This document shows positions 10,140-19,842 of a stretch of DNA of 64,000 nt, in pieces. The DNA is from an uncultured Flavobacteriales bacterium (GTDB taxonomy: Bacteria; Bacteroidota; Bacteroidia; Flavobacteriales_D; Parvicellaceae). The stretch spans positions 1 through 64,000 of the forward strand of contig CALSPA010000014.1 in the NCBI GenBank assembly GCA_943788115.1, read 5' to 3'. Made by a program: the position numbers and the translations under genes. The notes below the pieces were generated by a model. That model was not told the DNA's origin. It saw nothing but the letters and a program-made list of their open reading frames with translations, and ran no database searches. How positions within the stretch are numbered: the stretch's first letter is position 1; every line of letters starts with the position of its first letter.

Positions 10140-11279
10140 ATGAGTAAAGTTATTGTTTTAGGTGGTGGTATGGTTGGAAGTGCTATGGCGATTGATATGG
10201 TTAAAAACCATGATGTTTTATTAACTGATATAAGTCTCCAGGTGTTGGATTCAACAAAAGCAAAATGTTCTGAATTAGACATTATGGTTTTAGATGTTAC
10301 TGATGAGCAACTTTTAAAAAAAACCATTATTAGTTTTGATTTAGTTATTTCAGCTGTTCCTGGTTTTCTAGGTTATCGAACTTTAGAAAATATTATTAAA
10401 GCAGAAGTGAATGTTGTAGATATATCATTTTTCCCTGAAAATTCTTTGGATTTAGATGATTTGGCAAAAGCTAATGGAGTTACTGCAATAGTTGATTGTG
10501 GTGTTGCTCCTGGAATGGATAACGTGATATTAGGTTATTATAATGAAAAGTATAAGTTAACAGATTTTGAATGTTTAGTTGGTGGACTTCCAAAAGTGAA
10601 AAAGTGGCCATTTTGTTACAAAGCACCATTTTCACCTGTTGATGTAATTGAAGAATATACTAGGCCTGCTAGATATGTGGAAAACAGTAAGCTAATTATT
10701 AGAGAACCTTTAACGGATTGTGAATATATAGAATTTGATGGGGTTGGTACTTTAGAATCTTTTAATTCCGATGGTCTACGTTCAATAATCTTTACAATGC
10801 CTCATATTCCAAACATGAAAGAAAAAACACTGAGGTATCCAGGACATGTAGAATACATTAGGGTGCTAAAAGAAACTGGTTTTTTCGATGAAGATGAAAT
10901 TGAAGTTAATGGTAATATGGTTTCTAAATTAGATTTCACAAGTAAGATGTTGTTTAAGGAATGGAAATTGGGAGAAAACGAACAAGAGATTACTGTAATG
11001 AGGGTAAGCTTAAAAGGGGAAAATGAAAAGGGAAAAGTAGAAGAAATTATTTATCATTTACACGATCAATATGATAACCAGACAAAAACTTCATCTATGG
11101 CACGAACAACTGGATATACTGCAACAGCAGCAGCTAATTTGTTTTTAGATGGTTTATTTCGGGAAAAAGGTGTTTTTCCACCAGAATTAGTTGGGAAGCA
11201 TGAAGAATGTTTTCATTATTTTATGAATTATTTAAAAGATAGAAACATTCACTATATAAAAGAAAAAGTGGTTGATTGA
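10140..11279 (+). CDS. saccharopine dehydrogenase-family oxidoreductase
   Basis: This 379-residue cytoplasmic protein has an N-terminal Rossmann fold with GGGMVGSAMA (residues 8-17) and an early DITDEQ-type acidic turn. It continues with a saccharopine-dehydrogenase-like catalytic/C-terminal region containing CGVAPGMDN and a late TGYTATAAA segment. The family includes saccharopine dehydrogenase (lysine metabolism) and carboxynorspermidine synthase (polyamine synthesis). Length and motifs fit the Bacteroidota saccharopine dehydrogenase C-terminal group. No lysine or polyamine neighbours help choose a substrate. It converges on the DUF5103 gene with a 5-bp gap. Confidence 0.82.
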   Translation: MSKVIVLGGGMVGSAMAIDMVKNHDVLLTDISLQVLDSTKAKCSELDIMVLDVTDEQLLKKTIISFDLVISAVPGFLGYRTLENIIKAEVNVVDISFFPENSLDLDDLAKANGVTAIVDCGVAPGMDNVILGYYNEKYKLTDFECLVGGLPKVKKWPFCYKAPFSPVDVIEEYTRPARYVENSKLIIREPLTDCEYIEFDGVGTLESFNSDGLRSIIFTMPHIPNMKEKTLRYPGHVEYIRVLKETGFFDEDEIEVNGNMVSKLDFTSKMLFKEWKLGENEQEITVMRVSLKGENEKGKVEEIIYHLHDQYDNQTKTSSMARTTGYTATAAANLFLDGLFREKGVFPPELVGKHEECFHYFMNYLKDRNIHYIKEKVVD

Positions 11280-11284
11280 ATTAC

Positions 11285-12664
11285 CTAAAAACTTTTTCTT
11301 GAATTAGCTATGTGATAGAGTAGGAGCCGATCGTAAAAATCTCCAGGATCAGAATAATAAACTTTAAATAGGTATTCATTTTCAGTGTCAAAATGAGACC
11401 CTTCAATGTGTCTAATATCAGCACTTTTAGCAGTGTCATTAACATATAAATAAAGGTAGTTGTAATATCCTTGTTTTAAATACAATTCTTTTTCATAGCT
11501 TCCTTTACTTGTGTTGTATTTCATTTGAAATTCCGGGTCAATTTTCCAATTACTAATCTGCCCGAAGATGTACAAATCTCCTTGGTTCAATGTACTTCTG
11601 TATGTAAGATTGAATTTCACATGAGCATAATCCCCTTCAGTGTTCCAATCATTTCCATCTACTGTTTTAATTAATAGCTTGCCATTAATGTCAGGCTTTT
11701 CTAAGTACCTTTTGTAGGTTCTTTTTTCATCAGCCATAAGTGTAATTTTATAAGTGCTATCTGTAAGTTCAGATTTTTCAACTCTATCTATTTCAGATTG
11801 AAAACTTGTAAGATTGATGTATCTAAATTCATTTCCACCATCAAAAACGTTTTCATCATCATAATTATATACTAGCTTGTTTTCTCTTACAAAATTCGGT
11901 TCAATATTAGAAATCATGTTATCTGTTCTATGATTTTGTTCAACAAAAACATTTACATTCGAATATGGGTCAATAATCTGATTAGGTGAATATATAAAAT
12001 TGAAATCTACTTCTTGTTGATAATATTTTTGATCTATGTTAGAAGGGTAGGAGATGTTTATTTCTGGTTGAATATTTTGCTCAGATATGTAGAATTTTTT
12101 TGAAAAAATAGGTTCTTTAGGATTGCCTTCTTCAAAAACGTTTACAATGTAATTTCCTGAAATCAAAAAACTTACATCCTCATTAGGGAAAGATGCCCAA
12201 TAATGTGTGTAGGCCTGGTGCGTGTTAAATGACTTTTCAGAGTTTTCAAAATAATTATCGTTAAATCCATTTATATAATCCATCTCATTGAGATTGCTTA
12301 TCTCCCAACTTGAATTGCAATGAATAAATTGGTACTGATACGTATTAAAGTCTGCGTTTAAATCATCAAACCTTAAAACAAGTTGATCATTGCTGTTTAG
12401 AATTATATAGGGTTCTGCCAGTTCTACACCTCTTTTATGAAGTATTACGCTTTTTATGTTTTTGTCATATATATAATCTTCAAAACGTATAGTTTCTTCT
12501 GAATAAAAGTCATTTTCTTTTTTAATGGATGATTTTTTCTCTAACGAAATATTATTTCCATCATTACTAGTTGCATTATTGTTTATTGAGCAGCTAAAAA
12601 AAATAATTTGTAATGCAACAGTGTTGTAAATCAGTTGAATCCCCTTTTTCTTATTTATAATCAT
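11285..12664 (-). CDS. DUF5103 type IX secretion system plug protein
   Basis: A 459-residue exported protein; the N-terminus ends in FFSC with Cys25, so it is probably a lipoprotein. It shows the DUF5103 layout: IKSVILHKRGVELAEP at the start, YQFIHC..W followed by EMDYINGF, then KKFYISE, and an E-set-like C-terminal domain (GDLYIFGQISNW). This family was identified as the Plug that closes the SprA translocon of the T9SS on its periplasmic side (Lauber and colleagues, 2018). Its presence agrees with the four T9SS cargo proteins in this window. It lies alone, divergent from nqrA. Confidence 0.85.
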   Translation of the reverse strand: MIINKKKGIQLIYNTVALQIIFFSCSINNNATSNDGNNISLEKKSSIKKENDFYSEETIRFEDYIYDKNIKSVILHKRGVELAEPYIILNSNDQLVLRFDDLNADFNTYQYQFIHCNSSWEISNLNEMDYINGFNDNYFENSEKSFNTHQAYTHYWASFPNEDVSFLISGNYIVNVFEEGNPKEPIFSKKFYISEQNIQPEINISYPSNIDQKYYQQEVDFNFIYSPNQIIDPYSNVNVFVEQNHRTDNMISNIEPNFVRENKLVYNYDDENVFDGGNEFRYINLTSFQSEIDRVEKSELTDSTYKITLMADEKRTYKRYLEKPDINGKLLIKTVDGNDWNTEGDYAHVKFNLTYRSTLNQGDLYIFGQISNWKIDPEFQMKYNTSKGSYEKELYLKQGYYNYLYLYVNDTAKSADIRHIEGSHFDTENEYLFKVYYSDPGDFYDRLLLYHIANSRKSF

Positions 12665-12756
12665 TCTAAATTGTGATATAGTCTAAATATATGTAAACAG
12701 TCTATTTATTTGATGGCACAAATTTATAAATTTGCTCCGCTTAATAACAACTATTT

Positions 12757-14112
12757 ATGTCTCAAACGATAACCATTCGTAAAGGTTTAGATGTCAACAT
12801 GAAAGGGAAAGCTGAAAAAGTCCTTGTTGAAGCTGCTAAATCGAAACTGTTTTCTATTCAACCTCCAAACTTTACAGGACTAACGCCAAAATTGGTTGTA
12901 AAAGTTGGTGATAAAGTAAAAGCTGGCTCACCAGTTTTTTTCGATAAATATAGAGACTCTATTTATTATGTTTCTCCAGTATCTGGTGTTGTAAAAGATA
13001 TTGTTCGAGGTGCCAAGAGAAGAATTCTTGATGTTATTATTGAAGCAGATACAGAAATTTCATATTTGGAAACTACTGTTAATGATGTTAAAAATTTAGA
13101 TCGAGAAGCTGTCAAATCAATGATGCTTTCTTCTGGTTTGTGGCCTTTTCTTAGAATGAGACCTATTGATATTGTCGCAAACCCAACAGATACTCCAAAG
13201 GCTATCTTTATTTCTTCTTTTGATTCTAATCCTCTTGCACCTGATAATGACTTTATCCTTGATGGTAAAGATGCTGAGTTTAATGCTGGGATTGAGTTGT
13301 TAAACAAACTTACTGATGGTAATGTTCACCTTCAAACTAGAAAGTCGTCTAGCGCAGTTTTTAAAAATGCAAAAGATGTTCAAATTACTAATGTAAAAGG
13401 TGCTCATCCTGCTGGAAACGTAGGGGTTCAAATACATCATATTAACCCCATTAATAAGGGTGAAATTGTTTGGTATATTAATCCTCAAGATGTTTTAATT
13501 CTTGGAAGGTATGCACTTACAGGTAAGTATGATGCAACTAAAGTTGTTGCAGTTACAGGTGAAAATGCATCTGATAAAAAATATTTTAAAACAATTATTG
13601 GAAGTAGTATTAATTCTATTATTCCTAAAACTATTAAAGAAAATAGTAGAATTATTTCTGGGAATCCACTTACAGGTTTGCAAGTTAGTTCTGATAATTT
13701 CTTATCTTTTTATGATTCTCAAATAACTATTCTTCCTGAAGGAGACAATTATAAGTTTTTTTTAACGGAAGGTTGGTTAAGTGCCGGGTTTAAAAGATTT
13801 TCAGCATCTCGAGCTTATCCATCTTGGATGATGCCTAAATCCAAAGAATATGCAATAGATACAAATATTAATGGTGAAGAAAGAGCTTATGTTGTTTCAG
13901 GTCAATATGAGAAAGTTTTTCCATTTGATATTTATCCTGTTTATTTAATTAAATCTATCCTCTCTAACGATATAGAAAGAATGGAGAACCTAGGTATTTA
14001 TGAAGTAGCACCTGAAGATTTTGCGCTTTGTGAATTTGTTTGTACATCTAAAATTAATGTTCAGCAAATCGTTCGTGACGGTTTAGACATGATTTATGAT
14101 GAGTGTATGTAA
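12757..14112 (+). CDS. nqrA: Na+-translocating NADH:quinone reductase subunit A
   Basis: First gene of the complete nqrABCDEF-apbE operon. NqrA is the peripheral cytoplasmic subunit of the sodium pump that oxidises NADH and reduces ubiquinone or menaquinone. At 451 residues it has the usual length. It starts RKGLDVNMKGKAE and has a biotinyl-lipoyl-like N-terminal segment (KVGDKVKAGSPVF), the LRMRP segment near residue 130 and the family-typical KGAHPAGN motif. The ATG start follows a TAAATTTG element (12727-12734), a plausible Bacteroidota -7 box. The intergenic region is shared with the divergent DUF5103 gene. Confidence 0.95.
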   Translation: MSQTITIRKGLDVNMKGKAEKVLVEAAKSKLFSIQPPNFTGLTPKLVVKVGDKVKAGSPVFFDKYRDSIYYVSPVSGVVKDIVRGAKRRILDVIIEADTEISYLETTVNDVKNLDREAVKSMMLSSGLWPFLRMRPIDIVANPTDTPKAIFISSFDSNPLAPDNDFILDGKDAEFNAGIELLNKLTDGNVHLQTRKSSSAVFKNAKDVQITNVKGAHPAGNVGVQIHHINPINKGEIVWYINPQDVLILGRYALTGKYDATKVVAVTGENASDKKYFKTIIGSSINSIIPKTIKENSRIISGNPLTGLQVSSDNFLSFYDSQITILPEGDNYKFFLTEGWLSAGFKRFSASRAYPSWMMPKSKEYAIDTNINGEERAYVVSGQYEKVFPFDIYPVYLIKSILSNDIERMENLGIYEVAPEDFALCEFVCTSKINVQQIVRDGLDMIYDECM

Positions 14113-14128
14113 TTTAAAATTGAATTAA

Positions 14129-15283
14129 GTGAAGTTTTTAAGAAAAATATTTGATAACGCACATGCTAAGCTTAACAAGAGTGAAAAAACTAAAAAGTTT
14201 TTTCCTCTAGTAGATGCTATTGAGACGTTAATGTTTACTCCAAATCATGTTACGAAAAATGGAACTCATGTTAGAGATTCTATAGATTTGAAAAGAACAA
14301 TGATGATTGTGATAATTGCACTAATTCCATGTTTGCTTTTTGGAATTTACAATACTGGCTATCAGCATTTTTTACTTACAGGTGAAGCTGTTTCATTTTG
14401 GGAAATAGTAGGTAAAGGTGCCTTAGTTGTTCTACCGTTAGTGGCTGTTTCTTACGGAGCAGGACTATTTGTTGAGTTTATTTTTGCTATCAAGAATGGT
14501 CACTCTGTTCAAGAAGGGTTTTTAGTTTCAGGAATGTTAATTCCTCTAATTATGCCTGCTGATGTTCCTTTGTGGATGGTTGCTATTGCAACAATTTTTG
14601 CTGTTGTTATTGGTAAAGAAGTGTTTGGTGGTACAGGTATGAATATTCTAAATGTTGCTTTAACTGCCAGAGCATTTTTATTCTTTGCATACCCAACTAA
14701 GATGTCTGGTAATGAAGTTTGGATTACTGGTTTTGATAAAATGGAAGGTGTTGATGCTTCTAGTGGAGCTACTGCTTTAGGAGATCTAGCTTCATTTATG
14801 CAAGAAACACCAGCACTTGAAAATGTCGCCCAATTCCAGCAAAAATACAGTATGATGGATTCGTTTCTTGGTTTCATTCCAGGATCTGTTGGTGAAACAT
14901 CTGTTCTTATGTGTTTAATAGGTGCTGGATTATTATTGTGGACTGGCATTGCAAGTTGGAGAATTATGATTTCCTTTTTCTTTGGTGGCTTTGTAATGGC
15001 TTCTATTCTTAATTTAGTTGGTGGTAATGGTTATTTTGAATTGCCTGCCCTTCATCAGTTAATGGTAGGTGGTTTTATGTTTGGTTTAGTGTTTATGGCT
15101 ACCGATCCAGTAACTGCTTCACAAACAAATTCTGGAAAACTTATTTACGGATTTCTAGCTGGCTTTTTAGGTATTTTAATTAGAATGGTTAATCCTGCTT
15201 ATCCTGAGGGAATAATGTTGGCAATTTTGATTGCTAATGTATTTGCTCCACTTATTGATCATATGGTGATTAGAGTAATGTAA
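14129..15283 (+). CDS. nqrB: Na+-NQR subunit B
   Basis: Integral membrane subunit that carries covalent FMN and forms part of the sodium path. The 384 residues contain about ten hydrophobic helices and the flavinylation motif SGATAL, with the acceptor threonine near residue 215. The ApbE enzyme encoded at the end of this operon attaches the FMN. The start is GTG at 14129, 16 bases after the nqrA stop, and it gives the normal N-terminus (KFLRKIFDNA). No unusual features; assignment is secure. Confidence 0.95.
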   Translation: MKFLRKIFDNAHAKLNKSEKTKKFFPLVDAIETLMFTPNHVTKNGTHVRDSIDLKRTMMIVIIALIPCLLFGIYNTGYQHFLLTGEAVSFWEIVGKGALVVLPLVAVSYGAGLFVEFIFAIKNGHSVQEGFLVSGMLIPLIMPADVPLWMVAIATIFAVVIGKEVFGGTGMNILNVALTARAFLFFAYPTKMSGNEVWITGFDKMEGVDASSGATALGDLASFMQETPALENVAQFQQKYSMMDSFLGFIPGSVGETSVLMCLIGAGLLLWTGIASWRIMISFFFGGFVMASILNLVGGNGYFELPALHQLMVGGFMFGLVFMATDPVTASQTNSGKLIYGFLAGFLGILIRMVNPAYPEGIMLAILIANVFAPLIDHMVIRVM

Positions 15284-15316
15284 ATAGAAGAAATAAACGA
15301 TTAAAAACAGCTTAAA

Positions 15317-16108
15317 ATGGCAATAAACAAAGACAGTAACGCATACACTATTTCTTTTGCAATTATTCTTGTTGTACTTGTAGGTGGACTTTTAGCATTT
15401 GTTTCTACATCTTTAAAACCAATGCAGCTAAGCAATGTGAAAAATGAAAAGAAGCAAAATATATTAAATTCTCTTCCAGGAATTAATTTTGAGAGATCCG
15501 AAGCTGAAGGGAATTTTAATAAATATGTGAAAAAGCGAGTAATATTAGATTATAGTGGTGAAGTGGTTGAAGGATCTGTTAAAACATCTGAAGACGATAT
15601 TAAAGATAAAGACACTTTAGATGCTTTTAATATTGATCTTCAAAAAGAATATAGAAATATTGTTGTCGAGAAAAGAAATTATCCATTGTTTGAATGTGAA
15701 ATTGATGGTAAAACTTTTTATGTATTACCAGTTACAGGTAAAGGCCTTTGGGATGCGATTTGGGGTTATATTAGTGTGGAGAGTGATGGAGAGAGTATTG
15801 CTGGTGCAGTTTTTGACCATAAAGCTGAAACCCCAGGATTAGGAGCAGAAATTAATAAAGATGAATTTGAAGATCAGTTTGATGCATTAAAGATTGGTAG
15901 AATAAAATCTAATTCTGAATTATCTGCTGCTAATTTTAGATCTATCAAAGTTGTGAAGCCTGGAAGTTTATCTGATAAATTGACTCAGGTTGATGGTATT
16001 AGTGGTGGGACATTTACAAGCGTTGGTGTTCAAGAAATGTTGAAAAGAACTTTTTATGTTTATTATAAACATTTCAACGAAAATAAATTAGAAACAGCTA
16101 ATCTATAA
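15317..16108 (+). CDS. nqrC: Na+-NQR subunit C
   Basis: A 263-residue subunit with one N-terminal membrane helix and a periplasmic FMN-binding domain. The flavin attachment site reads SGGTFT, with the predicted acceptor threonine at residue 234. The usual pattern is SGATxT, so the alanine is replaced by glycine here. The GLWDAIWGY and HKAETPGLGAEI motifs of the FMN-binding domain are intact. Spacing of 33 bases from nqrB fits the operon. Confidence 0.95.
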   Translation: MAINKDSNAYTISFAIILVVLVGGLLAFVSTSLKPMQLSNVKNEKKQNILNSLPGINFERSEAEGNFNKYVKKRVILDYSGEVVEGSVKTSEDDIKDKDTLDAFNIDLQKEYRNIVVEKRNYPLFECEIDGKTFYVLPVTGKGLWDAIWGYISVESDGESIAGAVFDHKAETPGLGAEINKDEFEDQFDALKIGRIKSNSELSAANFRSIKVVKPGSLSDKLTQVDGISGGTFTSVGVQEMLKRTFYVYYKHFNENKLETANL

Positions 16109-16129
16109 AAAGCTTAATACGATAAAATT

Positions 16130-16810
16130 ATGAGCGAAGTTGCTGAAATAGAAAAACAGGTTGTCAAGAAAGATAGAGAACCCTTGTTTTCAAAGAAAAA
16201 CAAAAAATTAATAACAGATCCATTAAATGATAACAACCCCGTTACCATTCAGGTCTTGGGTATTTGTTCCGCATTGGCCGTAACAGTACAGATGGAACCA
16301 TCTGTTGTAATGTGTGTTTCTGTACTTTTTGTACTAGTATCTGCAAATGTTTTAATCTCCTTAATTAGAAACCTTATTCCAAATAGAATACGAATCATTG
16401 TTCAATTGGTAGTAGTTGCAGCATTGGTTATTATTGTAGATCAGGTGCTTAAAGCATATTTATATGATGTTTCTAAATCACTTTCTGTATTTGTTGGTCT
16501 AATCATTACCAACTGTATTATAATGGGAAGGTTAGAAGCTTTTGCTCTAGCAAATAAACCATGGGCAGCAGCATTAGACGGTGTTGGTAATGCTATTGGT
16601 TACGCAATGGTACTTGTGGTAGTATCCTTTTTTAAAGAGCTTTTTGGCTCCGGAAAATTATTTGGTGTTGAGGTGATAGGAGATTCTATCTATGAAATGG
16701 GATACATGAATAACGGTCTTATGTTATTTCCTCCTTCATCATTAATTCTAGTTGCTATTTACATTTGGATTCAAAAATCAAGAAACCCTAAATTAATTGA
16801 AACTCATTAA
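16130..16810 (+). CDS. nqrD: Na+-NQR subunit D
   Basis: A 226-residue membrane subunit of the RnfAE/NqrDE family. NqrD and NqrE form a pseudo-symmetric pair that coordinates an intramembrane iron centre. Six hydrophobic helices are visible. The pattern GICSALAVTVQ near the N-terminus and the ITNCIIMGRLEAFA segment carry the conserved cysteines. It has the normal position between nqrC and nqrE, with 18-21 bp spacers. Confidence 0.95.
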   Translation: MSEVAEIEKQVVKKDREPLFSKKNKKLITDPLNDNNPVTIQVLGICSALAVTVQMEPSVVMCVSVLFVLVSANVLISLIRNLIPNRIRIIVQLVVVAALVIIVDQVLKAYLYDVSKSLSVFVGLIITNCIIMGRLEAFALANKPWAAALDGVGNAIGYAMVLVVVSFFKELFGSGKLFGVEVIGDSIYEMGYMNNGLMLFPPSSLILVAIYIWIQKSRNPKLIETH

Positions 16811-16828
16811 TAGTTAAAAAATATAGAA

Positions 16829-17442
16829 ATGGATTTACTTAAACTATTTATAAAAAGTGCCTTTGTAGACAACATGATTTTCGCCTTTTTCTTTGGCATG
16901 TGTTCTTATTTGGCTGTATCTAAAACTGTTAAAACAGCTTTTGGATTAGGAATGGCAGTTATTTTTGTTTTAACTGTTACAATACCTGTGAATTATCTAC
17001 TAGAAAACTATGTTTTAAAAGAAGGAGCATTGGCTTGGTTAGGACCAGATTATGCAGCGCATGATTTAAGTTTTTTAAGCTTTATTATGTTTATAGCAGT
17101 TATTGCATCAATTGTTCAACTAGTCGAAATGATTGTGAAAGATTTTCTCCTGCTCTTTATGGTGCATTGGGTATATTTCTTCCTTTGATCGCAGTTAACT
17201 GCGCTATTTTAGGCGGTGCTTTATTTATGCAACAAGAACAATATGGAACTACTGTTGAAGCAACAGTTTATGGTTTTGGTTCTGGAGTAGGATGGTTTAT
17301 TGCAGTTGTATTAATTGCTGCAATTAGAGAAAAAATTAGATACTCTAATGTTCCTGCTCCGCTTAGGGGTGTGGGTATGGCCTTTTTAATAACAGGTCTT
17401 ATGGGATTAGCGTTTTTAGGATTTATGGGATTTGAAATATAA
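16829..17442 (+). CDS. nqrE: Na+-NQR subunit E (one frameshift)
   Basis: The gene reads in two frames (16829-17188 and then through 17442) that together give the roughly 205-residue NqrE. The N-terminal half has the [11 protein letters not shown] motif and the C-terminal half AVNCAILGG, each with a conserved cysteine. Adding one T to the TTTT run at 17143-17146 restores a [15 protein letters not shown] reading, the family sequence at this point. A homopolymer deletion in the consensus is therefore the likely cause, since loss of NqrE would inactivate an otherwise perfect operon. Confidence 0.9.
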
Positions 17443-17462
17443 TATTTGAATTTATAAAAATT

Positions 17463-18767
17463 ATGGATTACTCAATTATAATATTAGCGATAACTGTTTT
17501 TTTAGTTGTTGTTCTTAGTTTAACATTAATACTACTTTTTGCCAAAGCAAAATTAATGCCTTCTGGTAAAGTGAAAATTACCATTAATGGCGATCAAACT
17601 TTGGAAGTTGATGGTGGTTCAACATTGCTTTCAACATTAAGTAGCCAAGGTATCTTTTTGCCTTCTGCATGTGGTGGTGGGGGTACCTGTGTTCAATGTA
17701 CTTGCCAAGTACATACTGGTGGTGGTAGCATACTACCAACAGAAGTGCCTCATTTCTCAAGAAAACAAATAGCTGATAATTTTAGACTAGGTTGTCAAGT
17801 GAAAGTAAAAGAAGACATGGAAATTGAGGTGGAAGAAGAGGTAATGGGTGTTAAAGAATGGAAGGCGGTAGTTTCATCTAATTACAATGTTGCTACTTAC
17901 ATAAAAGAATTCATAGTTGATATTCCTGAAGACATGGACTATAAAGCTGGTGGTTATATTCAAATTAATATTCCTAAAACTGAAGTTAAATTTTCAGATA
18001 TGGATATTAAAGCACATCCTCAAGATCACCCAGGAGAACCTGATAAATTCGAAAAAGATTGGGCAGAGGGTAAATTTGCCATTAGAGATTTGGTCATGAA
18101 AAATGATGATGATGTTGTCCGTGCTTATTCTATGGCTTCGTATCCTGCTGAAGGACGTAAAATAATGTTAAATGTTAGAGTTGCAGCTCCACCTTGGGAT
18201 AGAGCTAAAGATTCTTGGGCAGATATTAACCCAGGAATTGCTTCTTCATATATTTTTGGATTAAAAGAAGGAGATGAAGTTACTATTTCAGGTCCTTATG
18301 GTGAGTTCTTCATTAATGAATCTGATTCAGAGATGTTGTATATTGGTGGTGGTGCAGGAATGGCACCTATGCGTTCTCACTTGTATGAACTTTTTAAAAC
18401 TTTAAAAACAGGAAGGAAAGTTACTTATTGGTATGGTGGTAGATCTAGAGCAGAACTTTTCTACATTCATTACTTTAGAGATCTTGAAAAAGAATTTCCA
18501 AATTTCAAATTTTATCTAGTTCTTTCCGATGCGTTACCTGAAGATAATTGGGTTGATAAAAAAGATGTAAATGATTCTGAAGGTGACGGTTTTACAGGTT
18601 TTGTTCATCAGGTAGTTATTGATCAATATTTAACTAATCATGAAGCGCCTGAAGATTTAGAAGTTTACTTCTGTGGTCCTCCTATGATGAATCAGGCGGT
18701 TATCAAAATGTGTGATGACTGGGGTGTTCCACCAGAAAACGTAAGGTTTGATGACTTTGGTGGGTAA
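17463..18767 (+). CDS. nqrF: Na+-NQR subunit F (NADH-oxidising, 2Fe-2S and FAD)
   Basis: NADH entry subunit of 434 residues. It has one N-terminal membrane helix and a ferredoxin-like domain with CGGGGTC-VQ-C and a later GCQVKV cysteine that hold the 2Fe-2S cluster. A ferredoxin-reductase module follows with RAYSMASYP for FAD, IGGGAGMAPMRSH for NADH, and a terminal YFCGPPMMN. All cofactor motifs are present. It ends in VRFDDFGG, and its last 20 bases overlap the annotated start of apbE, suggesting translational coupling. Confidence 0.96.
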   Translation: MDYSIIILAITVFLVVVLSLTLILLFAKAKLMPSGKVKITINGDQTLEVDGGSTLLSTLSSQGIFLPSACGGGGTCVQCTCQVHTGGGSILPTEVPHFSRKQIADNFRLGCQVKVKEDMEIEVEEEVMGVKEWKAVVSSNYNVATYIKEFIVDIPEDMDYKAGGYIQINIPKTEVKFSDMDIKAHPQDHPGEPDKFEKDWAEGKFAIRDLVMKNDDDVVRAYSMASYPAEGRKIMLNVRVAAPPWDRAKDSWADINPGIASSYIFGLKEGDEVTISGPYGEFFINESDSEMLYIGGGAGMAPMRSHLYELFKTLKTGRKVTYWYGGRSRAELFYIHYFRDLEKEFPNFKFYLVLSDALPEDNWVDKKDVNDSEGDGFTGFVHQVVIDQYLTNHEAPEDLEVYFCGPPMMNQAVIKMCDDWGVPPENVRFDDFGG

Positions 18768-19842
18768 AAGACAAATCCCATTAATTTTTTTAGCTTTTTA
18801 TTTTTTTACAGCTTGTGATAATTTAGATGATGGAAACAATTCAAATTATCTAGAATGTTCAGGATACGCTCAAGGAACAACTTTTTCCATTATTTATGAT
18901 GATGATTCTTTAAGAGATTTCTCAATTGAATTTGATTCGATTTTAAATGCTTTTGATTCTGAATTATCTCTTTATATTGATTCTAGTGATATCTCAAAAT
19001 TCAATAATGGAAGTGCTCATTTTTATTTAGGAAATAAATCTTCGTACATTAAAAACTGTTTCCAAAAAGCAAAAGATGTATATAATGTAACAAATGGAGT
19101 ATTTAATCCAGCCATTTTCCCTTTGGTTAATTATTGGGGCTTTTACAATGATAAATTAAATATAGATTCTATTGATGATCATGTTATAGATTCACTACTT
19201 AAATTAATTTCTTTTAGTGATTCAGCCTTTTGTTTAGTAAATGATACATTGTCAAATGATGATGAACTTAAACAAATCGAACCTTTTTTTTATAAAGTAA
19301 ATCCAGATGCCATGTTAGATTTTAATGGGATAGCTCAAGGTCTTTCGGTTGATGTAATTGCCAACTATTTATTAAGTAAAGGCTTAGATAATTACATGGT
19401 TGAAATTGGTGGAGAGGTTAGAGTTTCTGGCTTAAATCCCTCAGGTGATTTATGGAAGATAGGTGTTGACAGACCAGTTGAAAATTCTTCTCCTGGAGAA
19501 AATGAATTTCAACTAATAGTTGGGCTTAGTGATAATGCATTGGCAACATCTGGTAATTATAGAAAATTTTATAAAAAGAATGGTGTCAAATATTCACATA
19601 CAATTAATCCTGTGAGCGGATATCCGGTCGATCATAGCTTGTTGAGTGTTACTGTTATTTCAAATGATGCAGCTTCTGCTGATGCTTTTGCAACAGCATT
19701 TATGGTAATGGGTGTAGATAAATCGTTAGTTTTTATTTCTGAACATCCAGAGCTCAAATTGGTTGCTTATTTTGTTTATGATGAAAATGGAAACAATTTA
19801 TCTGTTCAGAGCAAGGGAATGAGTGATTTTATTTTGAATTAG
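18748..19842 (+). CDS. apbE: ApbE FAD:protein FMN transferase lipoprotein
   Basis: ApbE moves FMN from FAD onto threonines of NqrB and NqrC, so its place directly after nqrF makes sense. The 364-residue product has a lipoprotein signal (FFTAC, cysteine near residue 23). Family motifs are GYAQGTTFSI, DFNGIAQGLSVD and the late SHTINPVSGYPV segment with the Mg2+-site region. The ATG at 18748 overlaps nqrF by 20 bp; the GTG at 18760 would shorten the overlap to 8 bp and remove four residues, so the exact start is uncertain. The gene ends 4 bp into the convergent miniprotein gene. Confidence 0.94.
   Translation: MMTLVGKRQIPLIFLAFYFFTACDNLDDGNNSNYLECSGYAQGTTFSIIYDDDSLRDFSIEFDSILNAFDSELSLYIDSSDISKFNNGSAHFYLGNKSSYIKNCFQKAKDVYNVTNGVFNPAIFPLVNYWGFYNDKLNIDSIDDHVIDSLLKLISFSDSAFCLVNDTLSNDDELKQIEPFFYKVNPDAMLDFNGIAQGLSVDVIANYLLSKGLDNYMVEIGGEVRVSGLNPSGDLWKIGVDRPVENSSPGENEFQLIVGLSDNALATSGNYRKFYKKNGVKYSHTINPVSGYPVDHSLLSVTVISNDAASADAFATAFMVMGVDKSLVFISEHPELKLVAYFVYDENGNNLSVQSKGMSDFILN

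Noticed and set aside
12709-12734. A full -33/-7 promoter before nqrA (TTTG then TAAATTTG)
   Set aside because: The -7 element is good, but the spacing to the upstream TTTG is about 14 bases, shorter than the usual 17-23, so I did not list it as a promoter feature.
14509-14949. A 146-codon minus-strand frame opposite nqrB
   Set aside because: It is the antisense of the well-conserved nqrB membrane region, with no plausible start context or motifs.
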